Positions 34,481 to 42,456 of a stretch of DNA of 64,000 nucleotides are shown here, one piece after another. A program made the translations under genes and the position numbers. Position 1 is the first letter of the stretch, and each line of letters opens with the position of its first letter. Source of the stretch: Streptomyces sennicomposti (GTDB lineage Bacteria; Actinomycetota; Actinomycetes; Streptomycetales; Streptomycetaceae); the NCBI RefSeq assembly GCF_019890635.1, contig NZ_JAIOAB010000024.1:31603-95602 (forward strand), in the 5' to 3' direction. Under the pieces are notes generated by a model. It saw nothing but the letters and a program-made list of their open reading frames with translations. It made no database searches and was not told the DNA's origin.

Positions 34481-34957
34481 TCAGTCCGTTCCCCGGCGCG
34501 TACGGCGGGCGCGGTCCCGGCCGAGCGCCCGGGGCAGGAGGACGACCGCGACCGCGGCGGCGGCCGCGAGGACGAGTCCGGTCACCGCGTGCGCCGTGCC
34601 GGGGGTCTCGGGCACGGCCTGCGCGGAGGCGGAGGCGGAGGCCGAGGCCGACGGCGTCGGCGACTCGGGCGGCGGTACGACGCCCGAGTCGTCGGCGGTG
34701 GAGTCGCCGACGCCCGGGTCGTCCGCGGTCGGGTCGTCCGCGGTGGGGTTGCGGCCGGTGGAGTCGCCGGCGCCGCTCCTGGAGTGTCCGCCGGTGGACT
34801 TCGCATCGGTGGGCGTCGACGTGGTCACCGCGACGCGGCTGTGCCCGGCGTCGTCCAGCCGGTCCGCCGGGCCCGCGACGCCGGTGGTGTCGAACGCCGG
34901 GGCGAACGCGCCGGCCACCAGCAGCCCCGCACAGACGGTCAGGCGCAGTGAACCCAT
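34481..34957 (-). CDS. Surface-type protein with disordered repeat region and C-terminal anchor
   Basis: A 158-residue exported protein. An N-terminal signal peptide (LRLTVCAGLLVAGAFAPAF) is followed by a short beta region, a disordered stretch with Asp/Ser/Thr repeats (TADDPTADDPGVGDSTADDSGV) and a Ser-Ala run. A C-terminal hydrophobic segment (AVTGLVLAAAAAVAVVLLP) ends in basic residues. This is the layout of a wall-anchored protein, yet no standard LPxTG or LAxTG motif precedes the anchor (only VPETPGT). It lies directly upstream of the truncated sortase on the same strand, so it may be an orphaned substrate. Confidence 0.75.
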   Translation of the reverse strand: MGSLRLTVCAGLLVAGAFAPAFDTTGVAGPADRLDDAGHSRVAVTTSTPTDAKSTGGHSRSGAGDSTGRNPTADDPTADDPGVGDSTADDSGVVPPPESPTPSASASASASAQAVPETPGTAHAVTGLVLAAAAAVAVVLLPRALGRDRARRTRRGTD

Positions 34958-35051
34958 CGTGAGACCTCCGCTGACAGGAGACCTCCCGGCCGCCGCGCCC
35001 GCATCCCGGCACGGCCTCTGCTGCTCCGTACGGGTGACGAAGAGGGGCCGG

Positions 35052-35831
35052 TCAGACGCGGTCGACCAGGTCGGCGATGGAGTCGATGACCTCGGACGGC
35101 CGGAACGGGTAGCGGTCCACGTCCTTGGGCTGGGTCACGCCGGTCAGGACGAGGAACGTCCGCATCCCCGCCTCCAGACCGGCCAGCACGTCGGTGTCCA
35201 TCCGGTCGCCGATCATCGCGGAGGTCTCCGAGTGGGCGCCGATCGCGTTCAGCCCGGCGCGCATCATCAGCGGGTTGGGCTTGCCGACGAAGTACGGCTT
35301 GCGGCCGGTCGCCGCGGTGATCAGGGCGGCGACGGAGCCGGTGGCGGGCAGGTCGCCTTCGACGGAGGGGCCGACGTTGTCGGGGTTGGTGGCGATGAAC
35401 CGGGCCCCGTCGTTGATCAGCCGCACCGCCTTGGTCAGGGCCTCGAAGGAGTACGTGCGGGTCTCGCCGAGGATCACGAAGTCGGGCTCGTGGTCGGTGA
35501 GGATGTAACCGATCTCGTGCAGCGCGGTGGTCAGACCGGCCTCGCCGATGACGTAGGCGCTGCCGCCGGGCCGCTGGTCGTCCAGGAACTGGGCGGTGGC
35601 GAGGGCGGAGGTCCAGATGTTGTCCACCGGCACGTCCAGGCCCATGCGCAGCAACCGGGCGTGCAGGTCGCGCTGGGTGTAGATGGAGTTGTTGGTGAGG
35701 ACCAGGAAGGGCCGGCCGGAGTCCCGCAGCTTCTTGAGGAAGGCGTCGGCTCCCGGGATCGGAACACCCTCGTGGATCAGGACACCGTCCATGTCGGTCA
35801 GCCACGACTCGATGGGCTTGCGGTCTGCCAT
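35052..35831 (-). CDS. HAD-IIA family phosphatase (NagD-like)
   Basis: A 259-residue cytoplasmic phosphatase of HAD subfamily IIA. Motif I is WLTDMDGVLIHEG (nucleophile near 13 and DxD), motif II is FLVLTNNS, motif III Lys is in YFVGKPNPLMM, and motif IV is AMIGDRMDTDVLAGLEAGM. The long C2 cap between motifs II and III is typical of NagD and of p-nitrophenyl or ribonucleotide monophosphatases. AGGAG is about eleven bases upstream of the ATG. It follows the phosphonate operon on the same strand but is separated by 111 bases, so co-transcription is possible but unproven. Confidence 0.92.
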   Translation of the reverse strand: MADRKPIESWLTDMDGVLIHEGVPIPGADAFLKKLRDSGRPFLVLTNNSIYTQRDLHARLLRMGLDVPVDNIWTSALATAQFLDDQRPGGSAYVIGEAGLTTALHEIGYILTDHEPDFVILGETRTYSFEALTKAVRLINDGARFIATNPDNVGPSVEGDLPATGSVAALITAATGRKPYFVGKPNPLMMRAGLNAIGAHSETSAMIGDRMDTDVLAGLEAGMRTFLVLTGVTQPKDVDRYPFRPSEVIDSIADLVDRV

Positions 35832-35942
35832 GTCTGTGCGTCTCCTGGCGTGCGTGCGGTCGTACGGGCGGGGGCGCCGGAACCACGGCGTACCGACGCC
35901 CCCCAGACTAGCCAGCACCGGCCGCGAGCGACCCCGGCCGGA

Positions 35943-37436
35943 TCAGGGCTGTGTGATCTTCACACCGTCGATCACCCAGTACCAGTTGTTGCCGCCGGTG
36001 TAACGGAACCGGATCCGGGCCGTGGTCGCGCCCGAGGGGACCTGCAGGGCGACCGTCTCGGTGCGGGAGGGGACGTCGGCGGTGTAGGCGCGCACGGAGA
36101 CGGGGGCGGCGCCGTCGTAGGAGACGAGCACCTCGCCCTTCTGCGTGCCGTCCTGCCGGTAGAAGGTGGTGTAGGTCAAGGTGGCGGTGCGGCCGCCGGT
36201 GACGGGGTAGGCGGGGCTGACCAGGGTGGAGTCGAAGGCGCCGGAGAAGGACTTGTCGCTCCACTCGTCGCCGTCGGCCACCGCGAACACGTCGCGGGCG
36301 CGGACGTTGCACTCGCGGTTCTGGTCGCGCTGGGCCTGGGTCCAGAACTCGTCGGTGGTGAAGGACCAGCCGCGCCACTCGGTGACGCCGCCCGTGCCCA
36401 TGGCGGAGTCGTCCACGGACCAGCCGGCGGGCGGGGTGTGGGTGTAGCCGAGGAGGGCGGCGGGGATGCCCGTCTCGTCGGTCCGGGTGCGCAACCCGCT
36501 GCGCAGGGCGTCGAAGTCGTCGGCGACGGGCTGCTGGAGGGGCCGTCCGTCCAGGCCCCAGGCCGGGTCGAGGGCGATGCCGAGGTGGGCGAGGGCGGAG
36601 GCGGCGACGTCGGGCATCTTCACGTCGTGGCGGACCGAACCGGCGGCCACGGCGGGGCCGGTGGCGATGAGGAAGGTCTGCCGCTCCTGGAGGGTGGAGC
36701 CGCCGTGGCCGCCCGCGTCGGTGTGGCCGTGGTCGGCGGTCACCATGACGAGCCAGCTCTCATTCGCGTACGTGCCGCGGGACTTGATCGCGGCGACCAT
36801 CTGCCCGACCTGCGCGTCGGCGGTGTGGATGGCGTCCAGGTACTGCTGGGAGGCGGCGCCGTAGCTGTGCCCGGCGTGGTCGATGCTGTCGAGCTGCACG
36901 AACACCGCGTCCGGGTCGCCGCCGCTCAGCTGCGCGACGGCGCGGGAGGTGGTGCCGGTGTCGTACTCGGCGGCGGGGGTGGAGACGCGGGTGTCCACCT
37001 TGGCGGAGAACACCGTGTCGGTGAGCGGGTTCCAGGAGGCCACCGCGTAGGTGTTCAGGGCGGGCTTCGCGGTCTCGGCGCGGGTGAGGAAGTCGGGGTA
37101 CTGGGTGAAGCGGGCGCCGGTGAAGGCGTTGTCCTTGACGTTGTGCTTGTCGGGCCAGACTCCGGTGAGGATCGTCGACCAGCCGGGGCCGGAGAGGGTG
37201 GGGGCGAGCGGGGCGGCGTAGATGCTGCTGGGGGCGGTGAGACCGGCTGCCCTCAGGGCGTCGAGGTTCGGGGCGTCGGCGTCCTCGATCCGGGACAGCA
37301 GGGCGCCGTCCAGGCCGATGACCAGGACCTTGGGGGTCTTGGCGGCGGCCTGGGCGACGGCGGCGAGCGGACCGGCGGCGGCGGCGACCGCGGCGGCGGA
37401 GACGAGGAAGGCGCGGCGGGACATGCGGGACGGCAC
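35943..37436 (-). CDS. Exported type I phosphodiesterase/alkaline phosphatase superfamily protein
   Basis: A 497-residue exported metal-dependent hydrolase. SRRAFLVSAAAVAAAAG gives a twin-arginine signal. The catalytic domain shows LVIGLDGALL (metal Asp), PTLSGPGWSTILTG (nucleophile Thr or Ser), DSIDHAGHSYG and TADHGHTDAGGHGG, the zinc ligands of the nucleotide pyrophosphatase/phosphodiesterase group. A C-terminal beta domain of about 150 residues follows (LVSPAYPVTGGRTATLTYTTFYRQ-type jelly roll). Start is GTG with GGAGGT five bases upstream. As the last gene of the phosphonate operon it may release transportable phosphonate from esters outside the cell; that is inference. Confidence 0.88.
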   Translation of the reverse strand: MPSRMSRRAFLVSAAAVAAAAGPLAAVAQAAAKTPKVLVIGLDGALLSRIEDADAPNLDALRAAGLTAPSSIYAAPLAPTLSGPGWSTILTGVWPDKHNVKDNAFTGARFTQYPDFLTRAETAKPALNTYAVASWNPLTDTVFSAKVDTRVSTPAAEYDTGTTSRAVAQLSGGDPDAVFVQLDSIDHAGHSYGAASQQYLDAIHTADAQVGQMVAAIKSRGTYANESWLVMVTADHGHTDAGGHGGSTLQERQTFLIATGPAVAAGSVRHDVKMPDVAASALAHLGIALDPAWGLDGRPLQQPVADDFDALRSGLRTRTDETGIPAALLGYTHTPPAGWSVDDSAMGTGGVTEWRGWSFTTDEFWTQAQRDQNRECNVRARDVFAVADGDEWSDKSFSGAFDSTLVSPAYPVTGGRTATLTYTTFYRQDGTQKGEVLVSYDGAAPVSVRAYTADVPSRTETVALQVPSGATTARIRFRYTGGNNWYWVIDGVKITQP

Positions 37437-37569
37437 GGGGACCTCCGGGAGGGAAGGGGGCACGTGGTCGGGCGGGACGGGGACGGGCATGCGGACGCCC
37501 CCGGTGGTGCCAGGGGCGCGCGGGGTGGAGCGGGGGAAGAGGGCCGGTACGCGGGGGTGCCGCCGGCCG

Positions 37570-38691
37570 TCAGCTGCCGGTGGCGGACTTCCAGGCCTCG
37601 ACGTACGACGGGAGGTTCGTCTCGATGTCCTTCCAGTCGGGCTGGAACACCTCCACGCCGGACATCAGCCGCGTGAGCGCGACGGCGTTGGCGTCGGTGG
37701 CCTTGACGTCCTGGCGGGCGCTGAAGCCGCCGCCGATCTCGCTGACCTGCTGCTGGGTCTGCCGGTCGAGCAGGAAGTCGAGGAGCTTCTTGCCGTTGGC
37801 GCCGTGCGGGGCCTTGGTGACCAGGCCGGCCGCGTAGGGCAGGGCGAAGGTGGTGTGCTTGCCGTCGGGTCCGGCCGGGAACCAGATGCCGAGGTTGGGC
37901 ATGGTCTTGGACTGGGCGTAGTTCATCTGCACATCGCCGTTGGCGACGAGGAGTTCGCCCTTGTCGACCTTGGGGGCGAGCTTGCCGGTGGAGGCGGACG
38001 GGCCGACGTTGTTGGCCTGGAGCTTCTTGAGGTAGTCGAGGGCCGCGTCCTTGCCGCCGAAGTCGTGCATCGCCTTGATCAGTACGGCGGTGCCGTCGCC
38101 GGCGACGCCCGGGGTGGAGTACTGGAGCTTGTTCTTGTAGCCGGCCGCGAGGAGTTCGTTCCAGGTGGCGGGGGCCTTCTTCAGCTCCTTCTTGTTGTAG
38201 ACGAAGCCGAAGTAGTTGTTGACCAGCGCGGTCCAGGTGCCGTCGGCGGCCTTGTCGGCGGCGGCGACCTGGTCGGCGCCCTTCGGGGCGTACTTCTGGA
38301 GCAGGCCCTTGGTGTCGGCCTGCTGGATGAACGGCGGGAGCGTGACCAGCACGTCGGCCTGCGGGTTGCTCTTCTCGCGGACGGCGCGCTGCACCACCTC
38401 GCCGGAGCCGCCCTCCACGTACTTGACCTTGATGCCGGTCTGCTTCTCGAAGTCCGCGAAGGCGCGGTCGTACCAGCCGTCGCCGTTCTCGCCCTTGAGG
38501 CCGTCGGCGCTGTAGACGGTGACGGTCTTGTCGTCGGCGGCGGAGGACTCGCCGCCGCAGGCGGACAGCAGCGGGGTGGCGAGCAGGGCGAGGGAGAGGG
38601 CGAGGGCGGGCTTGACGTGACTGCGGCGGGTGGCGTGTCCGCGCGTGAGGTGGTCGGGCGTGGCGTTTGCGGGCATGGCGGTTCCGGGCAT
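37570..38691 (-). CDS. 2-aminoethylphosphonate-type ABC transporter substrate-binding lipoprotein
   Basis: A 373-residue solute-binding lipoprotein. The signal ALALSLALLATPLLSACGG ends in a lipobox. The mature part resembles iron/phosphonate/spermidine binding proteins of the PhnS type: VTVYSADGLKGENGDGWYDRAFADFEKQTGIKVKYVEGGSGEVVQR, then ADVLVTLPPFIQQA and LVNNYFGFVYNKKEL. It is encoded with two permeases and an ATPase in the phosphonate operon, which supports 2-aminoethylphosphonate or a derivative as ligand. AAGGAG is eleven bases upstream of the chosen ATG; a second in-frame ATG lies five codons in. Confidence 0.88.
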   Translation of the reverse strand: MPGTAMPANATPDHLTRGHATRRSHVKPALALSLALLATPLLSACGGESSAADDKTVTVYSADGLKGENGDGWYDRAFADFEKQTGIKVKYVEGGSGEVVQRAVREKSNPQADVLVTLPPFIQQADTKGLLQKYAPKGADQVAAADKAADGTWTALVNNYFGFVYNKKELKKAPATWNELLAAGYKNKLQYSTPGVAGDGTAVLIKAMHDFGGKDAALDYLKKLQANNVGPSASTGKLAPKVDKGELLVANGDVQMNYAQSKTMPNLGIWFPAGPDGKHTTFALPYAAGLVTKAPHGANGKKLLDFLLDRQTQQQVSEIGGGFSARQDVKATDANAVALTRLMSGVEVFQPDWKDIETNLPSYVEAWKSATGS

Positions 38692-38749
38692 GGCGGGGCG
38701 AACTCCTTGCGGTGGAGAGAGGGTTTGGGGGGTCCGGGGGCGCGCCGGG

Positions 38750-39547
38750 TCAGCGGTAGGAGGCGCGGGTGCGGACGCGGGAGACGGCCAGCAGGACGAG
38801 GAGGGTGGTGGCCATCAGGACCACGGCGACGGCCGAGCCGGCGAACAGGGCGCCGCGGTCGGTGGCCGCGAAGACCAGTACGGGCAGCGGGGTCCAGTCG
38901 GGCGGGTAGAGCATCATCGTGGCGCTCAACTCGCCCATGGACAGGGCGAAGCAGAGGCCCGCGGCGGCGGTGAGCGAGGGCAGCAGCAGCGGCAGCCGCA
39001 CCCGCCACAGCACATACGCCGGCCGGGCGCCCAGGGAGGCGGCGGCCTGCTCGTAGGCGGGGTCGAGGCGGACGATCGCCGCCGAGACCGACTGGTGGGC
39101 GAAGGCGGTGACCAGCACGGTGTGGGCGACGATCACGATCGAGCTGGTGCCGTTGAGGAGCAGCGGCGGCTTGGAGAACGCCACCAGCACGGAGAGTCCG
39201 ACGACCACCGACGGCACGGCGACCGGCAGCACGAACAGGGCGTCCATCACGCGCCGTTGCCGTTTCCTCAGGGCCGCCGCCGCGAGGGCGGCCCAGGTGC
39301 CGGCGGCCAGGGCGAGCAGGCTCGCGGTGAGCGCGGTGACCAGGCTGGTGGTCAGCGCCTGCAGCGCCTCGCCGCGAGTGGCGGCGCGGTAGTTGCCGGT
39401 GGTCAGGCCCGAGGGCAGGACGCCGGACCAGTGGGTGGCGAAGGACGCGCCGAGGACGACGAGGAGGGGGAGGGCGAACAGGGGCAGGAAGAGGACGAGG
39501 AACACCGCCCACACGGCCCAGCGGGCCCCGCGGCTATGCACCAGCAC
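38750..39547 (-). CDS. Phosphonate-type ABC transporter permease (second subunit)
   Basis: Membrane permease of 265 residues with six hydrophobic segments. The coupling loop AAIVRLDPAYEQAAASLGARPAYVLWRVRLPLLLPS (near 165-200) has the EAA motif of the spermidine/iron/AEP importer group. The GTG start lies inside the 3' end of the preceding permease gene (14-base overlap), so the two are coupled. It resembles PhnV of the 2-aminoethylphosphonate transporter. Confidence 0.9.
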   Translation of the reverse strand: MLVHSRGARWAVWAVFLVLFLPLFALPLLVVLGASFATHWSGVLPSGLTTGNYRAATRGEALQALTTSLVTALTASLLALAAGTWAALAAAALRKRQRRVMDALFVLPVAVPSVVVGLSVLVAFSKPPLLLNGTSSIVIVAHTVLVTAFAHQSVSAAIVRLDPAYEQAAASLGARPAYVLWRVRLPLLLPSLTAAAGLCFALSMGELSATMMLYPPDWTPLPVLVFAATDRGALFAGSAVAVVLMATTLLVLLAVSRVRTRASYR

Positions 39548-40643
39548 GACGGCTCACCACCCGGTAGAGGCCGTAGAGACCCACGGAGATCAGGACGTTG
39601 ACGACGGCGACCACGCAGGCGCCCGGATAGTCGGACTCGAGGATCGCCTTGCCGTAGACGAGCATCGGCAGTGTGGTGACGCCCTTGGCGCCGGTGAACA
39701 GCACGATGCCGAACTCGTTGAGGCAGAGCACGAGGACGAGGCTGCCGCCGGCCGCGAGCGCGGGCAGCGCCTCGGGCAGGATCACCTGCCGGACGATGCG
39801 CGGGGCGCGGGCGCCGAGCGAACTCGCCGCCTCCAGTTGCGCGGTGTCCAGTTGCGCGAACGCGGCGAGCAGCGGCCGCATCACGAACGGCGTGAAGTAG
39901 GTGACCTCCGCGAGCAGGACGCCCCAGGGCGTGGTCAGGAAGTCGAAGGGGCCGTCCGCCGCGCCGGTGGCCCCGGTCCACAGGCCGTTGGCGAGACCGG
40001 TGCGGCCGTAGACGAAGAGGAGGGCGAGGGTGATGAGGAAGGACGGGAAGGACAGGAAGACGTCGATGAACCGGGCGACGCCCTTCGCCCCGGGGAACGG
40101 CACGAACGCGATGACCAGCGCCAGCAGGAACCCGAGCACCAGGCATCCGGCGGTCGAGGCGAGCGCCAGCCAGACGGTGGTCCACAGCGCCTCGCGGAAC
40201 GCCGGCGACGCGAACACGTCGGCGTACGGCTGGAGCGAGGTGCCGCCGCTGTCGGGCTGGAAGGACTGCCGGACGACCAGGGCGAGGGGGTAGAGGAAGA
40301 ACACCGCGAGCAGGGCGACGGGGGGCAGCGCCCAGAGGAGGGGCGACGCTCCTCGCAGGCGGCGGCCCCGGCCCGGCCCGGCGGGGCCCCCGCCGACGCC
40401 AGTGCCCGGGTCCGCCGCGGGAGCGGCGACGGGGTGCGCCGCGCGGGCGGGTGTGCTCCCCGGAGCGGGGGCAGGTGTGCTCCCCGGAGCGGGGGCGGGT
40501 GCGCTCCCCGGGGCGGAGGCCGGTGGGGTCCCCGGAGCGGGGGCCGGTGGCGTCCCCGGGACGGGGGCCGGTGGGGTCCCCGGGACGGGGGCCGGTGGCG
40601 TCCCCGGGACGGGGGCGGAGCGCAGGGTGGGGTCAGCGTTCAT
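39534..40643 (-). CDS. Phosphonate-type ABC transporter permease with N-terminal PVPGTPPA repeats
   Basis: Membrane permease of 369 residues, PhnU-like. Membrane segments run from about 110 to 360, and AQLDTAQLEAASSLGARAPRIVRQVILPEALPA is the EAA coupling loop. The first 70 residues are an unusual extension of about eight repeats of PVPGTPPA, degrading to APGTPPAS and APGSTPAP, encoded by a 24-base DNA tandem repeat. This extension is probably cytoplasmic and disordered and is not a family feature. The gene overlaps its neighbours on both sides (11 and 14 bases). Confidence 0.9.
   Translation of the reverse strand: MNADPTLRSAPVPGTPPAPVPGTPPAPVPGTPPAPAPGTPPASAPGSAPAPAPGSTPAPAPGSTPARAAHPVAAPAADPGTGVGGGPAGPGRGRRLRGASPLLWALPPVALLAVFFLYPLALVVRQSFQPDSGGTSLQPYADVFASPAFREALWTTVWLALASTAGCLVLGFLLALVIAFVPFPGAKGVARFIDVFLSFPSFLITLALLFVYGRTGLANGLWTGATGAADGPFDFLTTPWGVLLAEVTYFTPFVMRPLLAAFAQLDTAQLEAASSLGARAPRIVRQVILPEALPALAAGGSLVLVLCLNEFGIVLFTGAKGVTTLPMLVYGKAILESDYPGACVVAVVNVLISVGLYGLYRVVSRRAGA
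40440..40625 (-). repeat. 24-base coding tandem repeat in the permease gene
   Basis: About eight units of a 24-base repeat (consensus CCGGTGGCGTCCCCGGGACG plus GGGG) encode PVPGTPPA on the minus strand. Units nearest the start codon are almost identical; those further in are degenerate, which suggests recent expansion at the 5' end. Confidence 0.85.
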
Positions 40644-41685
40644 CGCCGCTCACCCCCGCGGCCAGCAGCACCGCGTCCTCGGGTGCGAAGTGCAGGGCGA
40701 TCTCGGCGCCGTGCGCGGGCGGGTCGCGCAGCTCGGGCAGGTCGGCCATCACCGCGTGCCCGGCCACGTCCACGTGCAGGCGGTGCGTGGAGCCGCGCCA
40801 CTGGATCTCGCGGACGGTGCCGGTGAGCCGGTTGGGGCCGTCGCCGAGGCCGACCAGGTGCGGCCGGACGCACAGGGTGGCCCGCGCGCCGGCCGCCGCT
40901 CCCGCGGTGTCGACCGTCAGCCGCGCGTCGCCGAGGGCCGCGCCGGAGGCGGTGACGGTGACCGGGAGCAGGTTGGCGTTGCCGACGAAGGAGGCGGTGA
41001 ACTCGTCGGCCGGCGCCCGGTACAGCTCGCGCGGCGTGCCGCAGGCTCTGAGCCGGGCCTTGTCCATCACCGCGATCCGGTCGGCCAGGGTCAGCGCCTC
41101 CATCTGGTCGTGGGTGACGTAGAGGATGGACACGTCGGGCAACTCGCGGTGCAGGCGGGCCAGTTCGGCGAGCATCCCGGAGCGCAGCCGGGCGTCCAGC
41201 GCGGACAGCGGTTCGTCGAGCAGCAGGACGGCGGGCCGGACGGCGAGCGCGCGGGCGATGGCGACCCGCTGCTGCTGGCCGCCGGACAGCTCGCGCGGGT
41301 AGCGGCGGGCGTAGGCGGCCATGCCGGTCATCTCCAGCGCCTCGGCGACCCGTTCGCGGATCTCGGCGCGCGGGGTGCGGCGGGCCCTGAGGCCGAAGGC
41401 CACGTTGTCCTCGACCCGCAGGTGCGGGAAGAGGGCGTACTGCTGGACGACCATTCCGATGCCCCGCCGGTGGGGCGGCAGGTCCGTCACGTCCCGCCCC
41501 CCGAGCAGCACCCGCCCCGACGCGGGCCGTACGAACCCGGCGACCGCCCGCAGCGCGGTGGTCTTGCCGGACCCGGACGGCCCGAGGAGCGCCATCACCT
41601 CGCCGGGCGCGACGGTGAGGTCGAGCGAGTCGAGGACGACGTTGCCGTCGTAGGCGACCGTGACGGAGTCGAAGCGGATGCTCAT
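40633..41685 (-). CDS. Phosphonate-type ABC transporter ATP-binding protein
   Basis: ATPase of 350 residues of the spermidine/iron/AEP importer group (PhnT-like). Walker A GPSGSGKTT is near 36, the Q loop is VVQQYALFP, signature LSGGQQQR, Walker B VLLLDEPLSALDARLR, and switch VTHDQMEA. A C-terminal TOBE-like domain follows (about 235-345). The start is two bases from the stop of the hydrolase gene and the end overlaps the first permease gene, so it belongs to the operon. Confidence 0.93.
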   Translation of the reverse strand: MSIRFDSVTVAYDGNVVLDSLDLTVAPGEVMALLGPSGSGKTTALRAVAGFVRPASGRVLLGGRDVTDLPPHRRGIGMVVQQYALFPHLRVEDNVAFGLRARRTPRAEIRERVAEALEMTGMAAYARRYPRELSGGQQQRVAIARALAVRPAVLLLDEPLSALDARLRSGMLAELARLHRELPDVSILYVTHDQMEALTLADRIAVMDKARLRACGTPRELYRAPADEFTASFVGNANLLPVTVTASGAALGDARLTVDTAGAAAGARATLCVRPHLVGLGDGPNRLTGTVREIQWRGSTHRLHVDVAGHAVMADLPELRDPPAHGAEIALHFAPEDAVLLAAGVSGDER

Positions 41686-41686
41686 C

Positions 41687-42448
41687 TCATCGTTCTCCTC
41701 GGAGCAGGGCGGGAAGCGCGGCCACGGAGGGCAGCACCTGCGTGGCGCCGGCGGCGCGCAGCTCGGGTTCGGTGTGCGCCCCGGTCAGCACCCCGGCGAC
41801 CAGGCCGGCGCCGGCGCGTACGCCGCTGAGCGCGTCGTAACTCGTGTCGCCGACGACGGCGACCTGGTGCACGGCGTCGGCGGCCCGGGTGCGCAGCAGG
41901 GCGGTGAGGACCATGTCGGGGTACGGCCGGCCGCGGCCGCCCGCGTCGGCCGGGCACAGGGTGAGCGGCACCAGGTCGCGCCAGCCGAGCGCGTCGAGGA
42001 TGGCGTCCTGGGTGACCCGGGCGAAGCCGGTGGTCAGGACCACCGTGCGGCCGTCGGCCTGGATCTCCTCGATCGCCTCGCGGGCGCCGGGGATCTCGGC
42101 GACGAGCCCGCCGTCCACCAGTTCGCCGTACGCCCGCTCGAAGGCGGCGTTGGCCTTCTGTGCGAGGTCCTCGGCGCCGAACAGGTGGCGGAAGACGGAG
42201 ATCTTCGACTCGCCCATGGTGGCGCGGACGTAGGCGAGCTTGTCGGCGTGGTCGGCCGAGCCGGGCTCGACGCCGAGTTCGGCGGCGGCAGCGGCGAAGG
42301 CCCGCTCGACCAGGCCGCCGTCGGCGACGGTGGTGCCGGCCATGTCGAGGACGACGAGGCGCAGCTCCCGCGCGTCGCGGGTCTCGGAGGCGGCGGGGGT
42401 CCCGGAGGTGCCGGGGGTCCCGGAGGTGTGCGTGTCGGTCATGTTCAT
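41687..42448 (-). CDS. Phosphonatase-like HAD hydrolase
   Basis: A 253-residue HAD hydrolase of the PhnX-like group that is encoded with phosphonate transporters. Motif I LVVLDMAGTTVADGG (nucleophile Asp near 35) matches the DxAGTTxD pattern of phosphonatases. Motif II is VVLTTGF, and motif IV VAVVGDTSYDALSGVRAGA. The Lys that forms a Schiff base in true PhnX cap domains cannot be placed with confidence. It should cleave the C-P bond of phosphonoacetaldehyde, or act on a related phosphonate. Two ATG codons six bases apart can serve as the start; GAGAGG precedes both. Confidence 0.88.
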   Translation of the reverse strand: MNMTDTHTSGTPGTSGTPAASETRDARELRLVVLDMAGTTVADGGLVERAFAAAAAELGVEPGSADHADKLAYVRATMGESKISVFRHLFGAEDLAQKANAAFERAYGELVDGGLVAEIPGAREAIEEIQADGRTVVLTTGFARVTQDAILDALGWRDLVPLTLCPADAGGRGRPYPDMVLTALLRTRAADAVHQVAVVGDTSYDALSGVRAGAGLVAGVLTGAHTEPELRAAGATQVLPSVAALPALLRGER

Positions 42449-42456
42449 GTTCCCTC

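Noticed and set aside
34596..37676. Plus-strand open frame of over 1000 codons across the HAD and phosphodiesterase genes
   Set aside because: It is composed of Gly/Val/Ala repeats typical of antisense translation, while the opposite strand encodes proteins with intact catalytic motifs.
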